Shown in pieces: positions 11,072 through 20,398 of a stretch of 64,000 nucleotides of DNA. Under the pieces are notes generated by a model. It worked only from the letters and a program-made list of their open reading frames with translations. It ran no database searches and had not been told where the DNA came from. Both the position numbers and the translations under genes were made by a program. Each line of letters opens with the position of its first letter. Position 1 is the first letter of the stretch. This stretch comes from Desulfamplus sp. (lineage in GTDB: Bacteria > Desulfobacterota > Desulfobacteria > Desulfobacterales > Desulfobacteraceae), in the NCBI GenBank assembly GCA_015232455.1, contig JADFZQ010000001.1, positions 124,001 to 188,000 on the forward strand, given 5' to 3'.

Positions 11072-12148
11072 TTGTTTATGAAAACAGGATGTTATACTGC
11101 ATTAGCAACACCATTTACCCCAACAGGGGAGTTAGATACAGAAGGTCTTGATCGCCTTATCAGATTCCAGATTGAAAATAATATAACTGGAATAATTGCG
11201 GCTGGAACAACAGGAGAGAGTCCAACTCTTCAATGGGAAGAGCATCACAAATTAGTTGCCGCTATTGCCAAAAGATCAAAAGATATATGTGTTGCAGATA
11301 AAAACTGCAATGCAAAAGAAGGTTGTCTTTGCATTGCAGGTGCTGGAAGCAACAACACAAAAGAGGCTCTTGAAGCCGTTAAACATGCTGTTGATGTTGG
11401 CGTTGATGGAATTTTAATGGTTGATCCATACTACAACGGACCAAGTTCACTTGAAATACGCCGTGAATACTATGAACCAGTAGCAAAAACCTTTCCTACT
11501 ACAGAGATCATTCCTTATATAATACCGGGTAGAACAGGAACTCAGTTGCTTCCAGAAGACCTTGCAATATTAAGCCGCGAATATAAAAACATAGCTTCTG
11601 TTAAAGAGGCTACTGGCAATATTGAAAATATGAGAAGAACAAGAGTCTGCTGCGGAGATGATTTTAATATTTTTTCAGGTGATGATGGAATTTTGCTTCA
11701 AATAATGGCTGACCCAGAAATTAAGGCTTGTGGCGGAATTTCAGTTATCTCCAACATCGCACCAAAGGCTCTCTCAGATATGGTAAGACTTCAATTAGAG
11801 GGAGATACTAAAGGGGCAGAGGCTCTTAATAAAGCACTATCGCCCCTACTTGGGCTTGTTACTGTAATAACAGAAGAGATGACCCCTTACGGTATGGTCA
11901 AATGCAGGGCAAGAAACCCTCTTGCACTTAAAACTTTGATGCAGTTGCTTGGTATGCCGTCAGGTGCTTGCAGACCACCTATGGGAAAGATGACCCCAAA
12001 AGGTCTTGATGTTGTAATTGAGGCAACAAAAAAGGTGCAAAAAGAGAACCCTGAAATTTTAGAACCACTTGCACGCTTTTTTGACATTAATATTGATGAA
12101 AGGCTTGGTAATCCTGAGTTCAGGAAGGACTTGTGTTATAATTATTAA
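11072..12148 (+). CDS. dapA: Dihydrodipicolinate synthase family protein
   Basis: GCYTALATPFTPTGELD; GTTGESPTLQWEEH; PYIIPGRTGTQLL; IASVKEATGN; FSGDDG. Longer than typical DapA. Confidence 0.8.
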   Translation: MFMKTGCYTALATPFTPTGELDTEGLDRLIRFQIENNITGIIAAGTTGESPTLQWEEHHKLVAAIAKRSKDICVADKNCNAKEGCLCIAGAGSNNTKEALEAVKHAVDVGVDGILMVDPYYNGPSSLEIRREYYEPVAKTFPTTEIIPYIIPGRTGTQLLPEDLAILSREYKNIASVKEATGNIENMRRTRVCCGDDFNIFSGDDGILLQIMADPEIKACGGISVISNIAPKALSDMVRLQLEGDTKGAEALNKALSPLLGLVTVITEEMTPYGMVKCRARNPLALKTLMQLLGMPSGACRPPMGKMTPKGLDVVIEATKKVQKENPEILEPLARFFDINIDERLGNPEFRKDLCYNY

Positions 12149-12186
12149 TTTCAAAAGTATATTAATTTAAAATGTTATAATAAGTT

Positions 12187-12214
12187 GTAGGGTTTAACCA
12201 TGGTTAAACCCTAC
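12187..12214. repeat. 28-bp perfect palindrome (GTAG-type)
   Basis: GTAGGGTTTAACCATGGTTAAACCCTAC. Confidence 0.8.
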
Positions 12215-12233
12215 AATAAAAAAGAGTATATAT

Positions 12234-13067
12234 TTACTCGCTCACCCCACCTGCTACTGAATCCTGCTGCTTGACTTTAACTTCACCATCTTGAAAGAAA
12301 ATTGATTTTAGCCACTCAAATCCAAATTGGAGCAGCTTTATATCATCTTTTCTTATCTCTTCAATTTTATCTTTATCAAAAGTGAATCGTTTTAAAAATG
12401 AGCTTTCAAATACAAATTGCCTGAATTTATCTATGTTGTAGCAGACAAGAAAAAACATCTGTTTACTCTGTTCAGATAGCTTTATGCTCATAGGTATTGT
12501 TTTTTTTCTTACTATCAGATCAGTCCAACCAGCATTTACCTCATCTCTTATATTAACTCCTTGATCTTCTCTCCATTGAGCAACTGTCCACTCTTTTTTC
12601 TCTTCAAATCCAAGACAGTGAGACTCTTTGACTGTAAAGAAAAAAGCGTCATCACTGCTTGTCTCTTTGCCTTTATTAAGTTCACTTGCATAACTTAAAG
12701 AACCCATCCCAAGCGGATAATATCTACATGCTGAAGGTCTAAAAGGATAAATCTGGCAACCATCTACATCTTTCACAAATGGGCATGATTTTTGTTCATC
12801 ATCTAATTTTTTAAGAGTTACAATAGGAAGATCAGCTTTTTCAAGAAGATGAATGTCTGTGTAGATTGCCAAAAACTCCTCAGATGTTATCCCCATCTCT
12901 CTTCTCATTGTTAAAATATCGTAAGGGGTAAGCATTATATCAATGCCTCGACAGCATTTTGTAAAACACTTTACCCCTTTGTGGCACTGAAACTGAAATC
13001 TTGTATTGTATCCCATCTGTTCTGGGATAATTTCCGCGGTTGCTGCACTATTTTCTCTGTTTTCCAT
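12234..13067 (-). CDS. YkgJ-family cysteine cluster protein
   Basis: CHKGVKCFTKCCRGIDIMLTPYDILTMRREMGI...CPFVKDVDGCQIYPFRPSACRYYPLG. Confidence 0.85.
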   Translation of the reverse strand: MENRENSAATAEIIPEQMGYNTRFQFQCHKGVKCFTKCCRGIDIMLTPYDILTMRREMGITSEEFLAIYTDIHLLEKADLPIVTLKKLDDEQKSCPFVKDVDGCQIYPFRPSACRYYPLGMGSLSYASELNKGKETSSDDAFFFTVKESHCLGFEEKKEWTVAQWREDQGVNIRDEVNAGWTDLIVRKKTIPMSIKLSEQSKQMFFLVCYNIDKFRQFVFESSFLKRFTFDKDKIEEIRKDDIKLLQFGFEWLKSIFFQDGEVKVKQQDSVAGGVSE

Positions 13068-13150
13068 TAATAATTGTTCCTTCTCTGTTTTTATAATTAA
13101 ATCAATCTTGATTCATTTGATTTTTTTAAACTTTGATTAAATTCTTATTC

Positions 13151-13258
13151 TTAAGGAATCAAAATTTAATAATGCCGAAATTATACCTATCAAGGTCATA
13201 GTAGGGAACAACGATCGTTGTTCCCTACTATTTGTTTTATTAAATTTCCATTCCTAAG
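13151..13258. repeat. MITE/REP-like element, copy 1
   Basis: Ends TTAAGGAATCAAAATTTAATAATG / TTTATTAAATTTCCATTCCTAA with central palindrome GTAGGGAACAACGATCGTTGTTCCCTAC (13201-13228). Confidence 0.8.
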
Positions 13259-13451
13259 TGGGCTGATTTGGCTGGCAATATAGATTAAAGGTGCAAACAA
13301 AGTCAATCCATCATTGCGGTATGAGTATAGAGACTCAAAAATAAACTATTGACAAATATGAGTCATTGCTTATTATAGTTATTAGCATATACTCATTAGT
13401 ATGGTTTGATAGCCAAAAATCTGACGAACTCAATGTTAAGGCAAATTAAAT

Positions 13452-14465
13452 ATGATAGTTACAGTCGCAAGTGGTAAAGGTGGAACAGGAAAGACAACAG
13501 TTGCAGTAAATCTTGCAGTTACAGCAGCAGAGGCAATTAGAGCAACACAATTAGTTATAGCCCCAGAAAACCCAGAAAATTTTGTTGAGCTTATTGATTG
13601 TGATGTTGAAGAGCCAAACGCCCATCTTTTTGTTAAGCCCCAAAATGTTGTTAAACAAGAGATTTCAACAATGGTGCCAGCGGTTGATATGGCTCTTTGC
13701 ACCCTTTGCGAAGAGTGTGAAAAGATATGCAGATTCAGTGCTATCACAATGATTGCAAAAAAGATTATGATATTTCCTGAGATGTGCCACTCATGTAAAG
13801 GGTGCAGCATGGTCTGTCCAACAGGTGCGATTAAAGAGAGTTCAAGAGTTCTTGGTTCTCTGCTCACAGGACAGAGCAGCCACGGATTTAATCTTACTTG
13901 GGGAGAGTTAAGAGTTGGTGAAGCTATGTCTCCTCCGTTAATCAAGCAGGTCAAAAAGACGATAACTTGCAGAAGCGGGAGAGGTAATTCGATAAGTGAA
14001 GATATTAATAACAAACTATCAATAGTTGATGCTCCACCCGGCACATCTTGTCCTGCTGTTACAACTCTTCGCTCTTCTGATTTTGCTCTTCTTGTAGCAG
14101 AAGAGACACCTTTTGGATTAAATGACCTTGCACTTACAGTTGAGGCACTCAAAAAACTTGGTGTTCCAATGGGGATTGTTATTAACAGAGCAGATAGTGA
14201 GCAAAAAGGAATTATTGACGATTACGCAGAAAAAGAAAATATCGAGATAATGCAAAGAGTTCCATTTAGCCGTGAAGCTGCAAAAATCTGCTCAAAAGGA
14301 CTCTTGTTAGTTAATGAACTGCCAGAAATGAAGCAATGTTTTAAAGAACTTTATCTTAAAATTGTTAGTAGAATTACCCAAAATGCAAAAGAGTCTAAAT
14401 ATAAAAAAACATTTACAAAAACAGCAACAAGCTCATCTGACAATAGTATAGTTGGGAGGTCGTAA
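13452..14465 (+). CDS. MinD/Mrp-type ATPase with 4Fe-4S ferredoxin insert
   Basis: VASGKGGTGKTTVAVNLA; CTLCEECEKICRFSAI and CHSCKGCSMVCPTGAI; IVDAPPGTSCPA. Confidence 0.9.
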   Translation: MIVTVASGKGGTGKTTVAVNLAVTAAEAIRATQLVIAPENPENFVELIDCDVEEPNAHLFVKPQNVVKQEISTMVPAVDMALCTLCEECEKICRFSAITMIAKKIMIFPEMCHSCKGCSMVCPTGAIKESSRVLGSLLTGQSSHGFNLTWGELRVGEAMSPPLIKQVKKTITCRSGRGNSISEDINNKLSIVDAPPGTSCPAVTTLRSSDFALLVAEETPFGLNDLALTVEALKKLGVPMGIVINRADSEQKGIIDDYAEKENIEIMQRVPFSREAAKICSKGLLLVNELPEMKQCFKELYLKIVSRITQNAKESKYKKTFTKTATSSSDNSIVGRS

Positions 14466-15423
14466 TATGAAGGAGCTAACAGTTATAAGTGGTAAAGGCG
14501 GCACAGGCAAAACAAGTGTTACTGCCTCTATTGCCTCTCTTGCTGAAAAAAGAGTTGTTATTGATGCTGATGTAGATGCCGCAAACCTCTTTTTAACACT
14601 TGAGCATAATCTTATTGAGACAGAGCAGTTTCAAGGTGGATACAAGGCTGAAATTAACCCTGAACTCTGCATTGGTTGCAAAGAGTGCTTTAAAAGATGC
14701 CAGTTTGATGCAATTTTTGAAGAGATAACTGAAAATATAATCCCAAAGCTATCTAAACAAAAAGACGAACAAATAAGAGACAATAGAATATCACCTAAAT
14801 TTGCCATAGACCCCATTGCATGTGAAGGGTGCGGAGTGTGTGTTCATTTTTGCCCAACAGGTGCTATCTCATTTGAGAGACAAATTTGTGGAGAGAAATA
14901 TATATCAATAACTGCCAACGGACCTATGGTTCATGCAAGACTTGGCATTGCAGAGGAAAATTCTGGGCTTCTTGTCAGCCAATTAAGGCAAAGGGCAAGA
15001 GAGATGGCAAAAGAGCAAAAGATTCCATTGATTATTACAGACGGACCACCCGGAATCGGCTGTCCTGTGATTGCATCAATTAGCAATGCCGATGCTCTTC
15101 TTATTGTTACAGAGCCTGCGTTGTCAGCAATTCACGATATGAAAAGAGTTATAAAACTTGGCAGACAGATGAACGCGGCTATCTATGTTTGCATTAACAA
15201 AGCAGACTTAAACAAAGAGATATCAGAAAATATTAAAGAGTTTTGTTTTGATAATAATATCAAATTTGCGGGTGAAATTCCATTTGATAGGGCTGTTGTT
15301 GAATCAATGAAAATGGGGAAAGCTCTTGTAACTTACTCTGATGGAGCTGCATCTAAGGCGGTTAAAGAGGTTTGGGAAAATGTTAGACTGTTTATGGGCG
15401 ATACAATGGAACGGGTGTTTTGA
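14452..15423 (+). CDS. MinD/Mrp-type ATPase with 4Fe-4S ferredoxin insert (second)
   Basis: VISGKGGTGKTSVTASIA; CIGCKECFKRCQFDAI; CEGCGVCVHFCPTGAI; ITDGPPGIGCP. Real start probably MKELTVISG at 14467. Confidence 0.9.
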   Translation: MGGRNMKELTVISGKGGTGKTSVTASIASLAEKRVVIDADVDAANLFLTLEHNLIETEQFQGGYKAEINPELCIGCKECFKRCQFDAIFEEITENIIPKLSKQKDEQIRDNRISPKFAIDPIACEGCGVCVHFCPTGAISFERQICGEKYISITANGPMVHARLGIAEENSGLLVSQLRQRAREMAKEQKIPLIITDGPPGIGCPVIASISNADALLIVTEPALSAIHDMKRVIKLGRQMNAAIYVCINKADLNKEISENIKEFCFDNNIKFAGEIPFDRAVVESMKMGKALVTYSDGAASKAVKEVWENVRLFMGDTMERVF

Positions 15424-15442
15424 ATTATGAATTAGAACATAA

Positions 15443-15470
15443 GTAGAGACGCACGGCCGTGCGTCTCTAC
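15443..15470. repeat. 28-bp perfect palindrome (GTAG-type)
   Basis: GTAGAGACGCACGGCCGTGCGTCTCTAC. Confidence 0.85.
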
Positions 15471-15520
15471 AATTTAAGATTAGATTGAAATTCCTAAGCA
15501 AATAAAAAGGAGGTGTAGAA

Positions 15521-15883
15521 ATGAAAGTAGCAGTATCATCAAGCGGAACAAATCTTGAGTCTCCTCTTGATCCAAGGTTTGGCAGAGCATCATATTTTTT
15601 GATTATTGACACAGATACTTTGGCTTTTGAGGTTAAAGTAAACGACCAGAATATGAATCTTCCTCAAGGGGCTGGTATTCAGGCTGGGAAAATAGTTGCT
15701 AATTGTGGTGTGGATTGCCTTATTACAGGTAATTGTGGACCTAAAGCCTACAACGTTCTCCAATCAGCAGGTGTAAGGGTGGTTACAGGGGTTAATGGGA
15801 ATGTAAAAGAGGTTGTTGAGAGGTTCAAAAATAAAGAATTTGAGTATTCACAAGGTCCAAATGTAGATGGACATTGGGTTTGA
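15521..15883 (+). CDS. NifB/NifX-family (dinitrogenase iron-molybdenum cofactor) protein
   Basis: MKVAVSSSGTNLESPLDPRFGRASYFLIID...LITGNCGPKAYNVLQSAGV. Confidence 0.88.
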   Translation: MKVAVSSSGTNLESPLDPRFGRASYFLIIDTDTLAFEVKVNDQNMNLPQGAGIQAGKIVANCGVDCLITGNCGPKAYNVLQSAGVRVVTGVNGNVKEVVERFKNKEFEYSQGPNVDGHWV

Positions 15884-15997
15884 TTAACCTTGAGGCGTTG
15901 GTATAAATGTTGGTTGCTGGAGATAATATAATAGTTTAAAAATTATATTATCTCAGTATGTTGTCTTAATAAATTACTAAAAATAGGAGGTAATATT

Positions 15998-16321
15998 ATG
16001 CCAAGATTTGATGGAACAGGTCCAAATGGTGGACAAGGTAGGCAAGGTGGTGGTGGTGGCAGAGGTTTTTGTAACACCTCAAATTCAGGGAATAGCGGCG
16101 GGTGTAATGGTGGAGGAATGGGAAGAGGCTCTGGCGGAGGTAGTGGAATGGGAAAAGGCTCTGGTAGAGGCTTTGGAAGGGGAGTCTGTCAACAATTGGG
16201 ACAAGGTGCTGGTGCAAACAACTCTCCTGATGAGCTGACCAACCTAAAACAGAAGGCAAACTCTCTCCAAAGCACACTTGAGTCAATTACTGCAAGAATT
16301 ACAGAGCTTGAAAAAATTTAA
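15998..16321 (+). CDS. DUF5320-like Gly-rich protein
   Basis: MPRFDGTGPNGGQGRQGGGGGRGFC...LKQKANSLQSTLESITARITELE. Confidence 0.75.
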   Translation: MPRFDGTGPNGGQGRQGGGGGRGFCNTSNSGNSGGCNGGGMGRGSGGGSGMGKGSGRGFGRGVCQQLGQGAGANNSPDELTNLKQKANSLQSTLESITARITELEKI

Positions 16322-16378
16322 CGGTATTCTTGCTTGAACATTCAGGATAGAATTAATAGTAATGGAGTTGAATTTATT

Positions 16379-16735
16379 ATGAAATTTGCAATTCCCATGG
16401 CAATGGGTAAATTGACAGCACATTTTGGACATTGCAGAGAGTTTTGCTTTGTAAGCACAGAGAACGATAAGATCAAAAATAGGGAAGTTGTTGAACCGCC
16501 ACCACATGAACCAGGTGTGCTTCCTAAATGGCTACACGAAAATGGTATAAATGTTGTCATTGCAGGTGGTATGGGACACAAGGCACAGGAGTTATTTAAT
16601 CAGGCTGGAATTAATGTGATTATCGGTGCCCCAACTGAAACTCCTGAAAAATTAGTGGAGGCTTACCTTTCAAACTCACTTGTTACAGGGGAAAATGTTT
16701 GTGGGCATGATGCAAATTCTCCGTGTAATCACTAA
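16379..16735 (+). CDS. NifB/NifX-family protein (second)
   Basis: MKFAIPMAMGKLTAHFGHCREFCFV...VVIAGGMGHKAQELFNQAGINVIIGA. Confidence 0.88.
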   Translation: MKFAIPMAMGKLTAHFGHCREFCFVSTENDKIKNREVVEPPPHEPGVLPKWLHENGINVVIAGGMGHKAQELFNQAGINVIIGAPTETPEKLVEAYLSNSLVTGENVCGHDANSPCNH

Positions 16736-16753
16736 TTTACGATTAAAAAACAA

Positions 16754-16786
16754 AAATGTGTCAGATTTTCAAAATCTGGCACATTC
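16754..16786. terminator. Hairpin terminator after the NifX gene
   Basis: AATGTGTCAGATTTTCAAAATCTGGCACATT inverted repeat downstream of stop at 16735. Confidence 0.6.
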
Positions 16787-16819
16787 ATCAATTAGTAACC
16801 ACACATATTTTTTTTGATA

Positions 16820-16947
16820 TTAAGGAATAAAAATTTAATAATGTCCGAAATTACACTGAGCAAGGATATGTCATAGGTAGGGAACAACGATCGTTGTTCC
16901 CTACCCAGTTTATTCAATTTCTGCTGTTATTAAATTCCCATTCCTAA
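16820..16947. repeat. MITE/REP-like element, copy 2
   Basis: TTAAGGAATAAAAATTTAATAATGTCCG...GTAGGGAACAACGATCGTTGTTCCCTAC (16877-16904)...TTATTAAATTCCCATTCCTAA. Confidence 0.85.
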
Positions 16948-16979
16948 GTAATCAATTGTGGAACATCTATTTAGAACAC

Positions 16980-18635
16980 CTAATTTGAATTCAAAATCTC
17001 TATTTGAACCCTGCCAATAAGCCCAACAATATCCAATTGCATATCTTGAGAACCTGATGAAAAGGCAATGTGAGTTGCATCTGCTGGAATCTGATTAAAC
17101 AGAGCATCAACAGTAATCCATCTGCCTACAAATAGAGAATTCCATGCGTGGTAATAAAAACTTCCGTTTAAATAGACAAGACCAGCCTCAATTTTTGCAG
17201 GTATCCCAACTGCTCTACAAAAAGCTGCAAGCAAAGCTGCATGTTCATTACAGTCTCCCATTCTGTTTTCCAAAGTTGACAAAGCATTTGGAAGCGATAC
17301 CACAGGTTGACGCTTAATATTTTTCTGAATCCATGCAACAAGTTTTTTAACTTTTTCAAGTGGTAGTTCTAACGAAGAGTTAGCAAAATTGTAATCGTTA
17401 GAAGAGCTTGCCATATTGGAAGATGAGTTTGAGTTAGAATATATTGAAAACGCTGAACCAGAATCTGACGATATGGCTTTAAAGGCAAAGCTGCGTATTC
17501 TGTAATCGTCTGACTGGATAAATGCGTCAGGCTGTTTAAACTTATTATCAATTTTAGCTAAATCATCAGAGGTGATTTTTTGAGGTAACCCTTCAAGCTG
17601 CTCTTTTTCAATTTTTAATACCCAACTTTTAGACCCATTATCTCCTGATTTAGCACCGTTATCTTTTGATTCTGTCAATACCTGTCTTCCAGAGTTTAAA
17701 GCAGTATAAAAATTACTCAAATCATCAAGACCTGATATTTTTACTGTTATATCTTTTAAGTTAGAAGGATTATTAAGAATTTTGTTTGCTTTCACAGATA
17801 CAAGATTAGTCAAATCATCGCTATCTTGAATTGGAGTTCCTTCAATTGCCCCTTTACGATCTGTCTTTAAAAGCGTTATTCCAAGAAGCCCCTCTTCCTT
17901 AACAACTTTTCCCTCATTATCAACCCATGCGAATTGCTTTGCACCTTTAAAAGATAGAGAGACTTTCTGTGAATTAATTACCTTGCCATCAAGAGTAATT
18001 TTTTCACGATCTTCCATTCTTACTGTAGCTGGTGCCTGTCCAAGTGTTGATGGATCAAAGATAAAAAGCACCATCTCTTGATTTTGTTTTAAGCCTGATG
18101 CCAAAGTTGCCTGAATAATTCCAGATGTCAGGTATGGTCTATTTTCAAGAACAATCTCTAAAGGTTTGTTGTTTTTATTGGAATTATCAGAAGAGGAATT
18201 ATTAGAGTTTGATTGAACATAAAGCGTATTTTCTTTGATTTCACCTTTTACTGAAAAGTTAAAACTTCCAGAGCTAATCTTGAAATCAAACTTTTTTATG
18301 GCAAAGTCCATATCAGTTGTGCTTTTTGACTCAACATGAATATCTTGAACCATACCCATTGTGTTTATCTTCATTACAGTCTTTTCATGGATTTTATAAC
18401 TACTTCCCATATTCTCAAGAATACGATGAGAAAAACCTATTTTCTTAAAATTTTGAAAAATATTCATCCATGATTCGTCAGATTTTAAAGATTGGTTACT
18501 CCAATCAACCTTTTCTGACGCACTACTTCTAAATGTTCCACTATAAAACCCAACTCTATAGACCATAAGAGAGGTAAACAAAATAGATGAAATAATCGCA
18601 CCAATCAAAAATTTTCTATTTTGGTAAAGTTTCAT
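16980..18635 (-). CDS. Transglutaminase-like domain protein with N-terminal membrane anchor
   Basis: NRMGDCNEHAALLAAFCRAVGIPAKIEAGLVYLNGSFYYHAWNSLFVGRWITVDALFNQ. Confidence 0.85.
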   Translation of the reverse strand: MKLYQNRKFLIGAIISSILFTSLMVYRVGFYSGTFRSSASEKVDWSNQSLKSDESWMNIFQNFKKIGFSHRILENMGSSYKIHEKTVMKINTMGMVQDIHVESKSTTDMDFAIKKFDFKISSGSFNFSVKGEIKENTLYVQSNSNNSSSDNSNKNNKPLEIVLENRPYLTSGIIQATLASGLKQNQEMVLFIFDPSTLGQAPATVRMEDREKITLDGKVINSQKVSLSFKGAKQFAWVDNEGKVVKEEGLLGITLLKTDRKGAIEGTPIQDSDDLTNLVSVKANKILNNPSNLKDITVKISGLDDLSNFYTALNSGRQVLTESKDNGAKSGDNGSKSWVLKIEKEQLEGLPQKITSDDLAKIDNKFKQPDAFIQSDDYRIRSFAFKAISSDSGSAFSIYSNSNSSSNMASSSNDYNFANSSLELPLEKVKKLVAWIQKNIKRQPVVSLPNALSTLENRMGDCNEHAALLAAFCRAVGIPAKIEAGLVYLNGSFYYHAWNSLFVGRWITVDALFNQIPADATHIAFSSGSQDMQLDIVGLIGRVQIEILNSN

Positions 18636-19504
18636 TAGACACGCTGCTCAAGAGCCTTAACAAGAATATTCATGTGTGCTTTTTCTGCCTGTGCAAGCGA
18701 GTAGAAAGCCTCTTTTAGTTTATCGTTCTCCTTTTCTATCCGCTCTGACATAACCCTGTAAAGGTCAAATGCACGGTATTCCATAGATATGGCAATTTCA
18801 AGAATATCAATAAGTTGGTTATTGCCATGCTTTGCTATCAACCTAATGATTTCGTCAAAAGATGCACCACCTTCAAGAATATCTCCATTTAGATTTTTAT
18901 AAATATCCTCAAATGGCACTGTATCTGTTTTTATATTTTTCAAATTAGAATAAATCAGCTTTGCATGTCCAAGCTCTCCATCTCTTGCCTGTTTAAGAAC
19001 TTCACTGATAGATGCCTTATCTTTCTCAATAGTTTTATCGTTACGCTTTGAAGATAATTTTTCTAAATTATTTAGATCAACATTTTGCAGAATATAGTCA
19101 TAAAATCTAAATGCCCCTTTTTCTAAATTGATGGCATCTAAAAGAATAGCATCTATCTCTTTATTCAAATCAAAGGTTTTAAATAGTGGGATACCCTCAA
19201 CAGTTATGCCATTCCAGCCCAATACTCCACCTTCAAGGGTGTATATATCTTTCTTAGCTTCATTGAAAAAATCTGCTGTAAGTGCAGCAGCTTTAGAACG
19301 GACACCGCTTCTGCAATAAAATATAAGATTTTTCTCAGGCAACTCCTCTACTTGCTCCTCAAACTCATTTAAAGGAAGAAGTATTGAACCCGGAATATGG
19401 CTCTCTTCATATTCAGCAGGCTGTCTTACATCAATAAGAAGATAGCTCTTCTCATGCTCTTTTTGTATGTATTCACGTAATTTATCAGCACTAATCGTTT
19501 TCAT
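18635..19504 (-). CDS. Rhodanese domain fused to ferritin/rubrerythrin-like domain
   Basis: YLLIDVRQPAEYEESHIPGSILLPL...IFYCRSGVRSKAAA; C-terminal ferritin-like helices (AISMEYRAFDLYRVM...LAQAEKAHMNIL). Confidence 0.85.
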   Translation of the reverse strand: MKTISADKLREYIQKEHEKSYLLIDVRQPAEYEESHIPGSILLPLNEFEEQVEELPEKNLIFYCRSGVRSKAAALTADFFNEAKKDIYTLEGGVLGWNGITVEGIPLFKTFDLNKEIDAILLDAINLEKGAFRFYDYILQNVDLNNLEKLSSKRNDKTIEKDKASISEVLKQARDGELGHAKLIYSNLKNIKTDTVPFEDIYKNLNGDILEGGASFDEIIRLIAKHGNNQLIDILEIAISMEYRAFDLYRVMSERIEKENDKLKEAFYSLAQAEKAHMNILVKALEQRV

Positions 19505-19525
19505 AAATTTAACCTTTATTCTTTT

Positions 19526-20212
19526 TTAGTAAGGAGGTTCAGCAGGACCATCATAGGCACACATTCCCATTCTGGGGGAATTGACTAAGCGGATCGGTTC
19601 CCCATAGTTATCATGCGGATGTTTATTGCGATGATCATCACATAAAAAACCAGGTTGTTCATATTCATGCAGACATTCAAGACATAACCATGAAGCATCA
19701 TTTTCACAATCAATACATGTTGCTTTAGGTATTTCATTACGAGCCATCAAATAAATTGGGTTTTTGGTTAGCATCTTCCCTTTTCTTTGAGTAATGACTT
19801 TAACTCGCGTTTCTGAAGATGTCCCAAAATCATAAGTATGTAATAAATCCATCCCTAACTGAAATACTTTAGCTACAGGAGTTTTCATCGGAATCTCTTC
19901 TTCCTGAATCCAATCCCCTATGGAAAACTGACTCAGATGTCCACAGCATTCCAGCCAAATTGCTCGCAAATAATCATCCAAGTCGATTAATTTGGCAGAA
20001 CCTTTCATTTCTAAATGCAACCAGAAATCTTTTTGCCACGCATCATTAATTTGCAAATGGTAGATGGTTTCTTCTTTTCCTCTTTTCTGATTTGCTGCCT
20101 CAACTTTCTCTTTATATTGTGAGCAACTTGAAAAATGTTTGGTCAAACCTCCTCTGGTCATTGATTTATTACAAAACTCACAGGCTCCTCGTGATTGCTT
20201 ATTTGATGACAT
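19526..20212 (-). CDS. Zinc-finger protein resembling IS1096 TnpR-like / pRiA4b ORF-3-like family
   Basis: GACEFCNKSMTRGGLTKHFSSC; YHLQINDAWQKDFWLHLEMKGSAKLIDLDDYLRAIWLECCGHLSQF. Confidence 0.65.
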   Translation of the reverse strand: MSSNKQSRGACEFCNKSMTRGGLTKHFSSCSQYKEKVEAANQKRGKEETIYHLQINDAWQKDFWLHLEMKGSAKLIDLDDYLRAIWLECCGHLSQFSIGDWIQEEEIPMKTPVAKVFQLGMDLLHTYDFGTSSETRVKVITQRKGKMLTKNPIYLMARNEIPKATCIDCENDASWLCLECLHEYEQPGFLCDDHRNKHPHDNYGEPIRLVNSPRMGMCAYDGPAEPPY

Positions 20213-20311
20213 TCTTTCCCCTTTATTTCGTTATGTGTGTTGTTCTCAAATTAAGTTGGTCAACTGATGGGTATGACATTTTTTTCCTTTATGGTTGTTA
20301 TGTTTTTTAAA

Positions 20312-20398
20312 CGCTAACGATGATGAGCCACCGCCGTGAGAGAAAGCAAGCAAATAACCGTTCCAGTGCTGACAGTTTGGTTTAGTGACTGGTTAGGC
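20312..20398 (-). repeat. attC-like site 1 (87 bp)
   Basis: On the minus strand: GCCTAAC (R'' type) ... GTTAGCG; the stop codon TAA of the adjacent minus-strand ORF lies inside GCCTAAC. Confidence 0.55.

Noticed and set aside
13436-14152. 238-aa minus-strand ORF opposite the MinD gene
   Set aside because: Lies antisense to a well-supported MinD/ferredoxin CDS; no recognisable domain.
15996-16286. Minus-strand and alternate-frame ORFs over the DUF5320 gene
   Set aside because: Low-complexity shadow of the Gly-rich coding sequence; the plus frame has an RBS (AGGAGG) and a family-like N-terminus.
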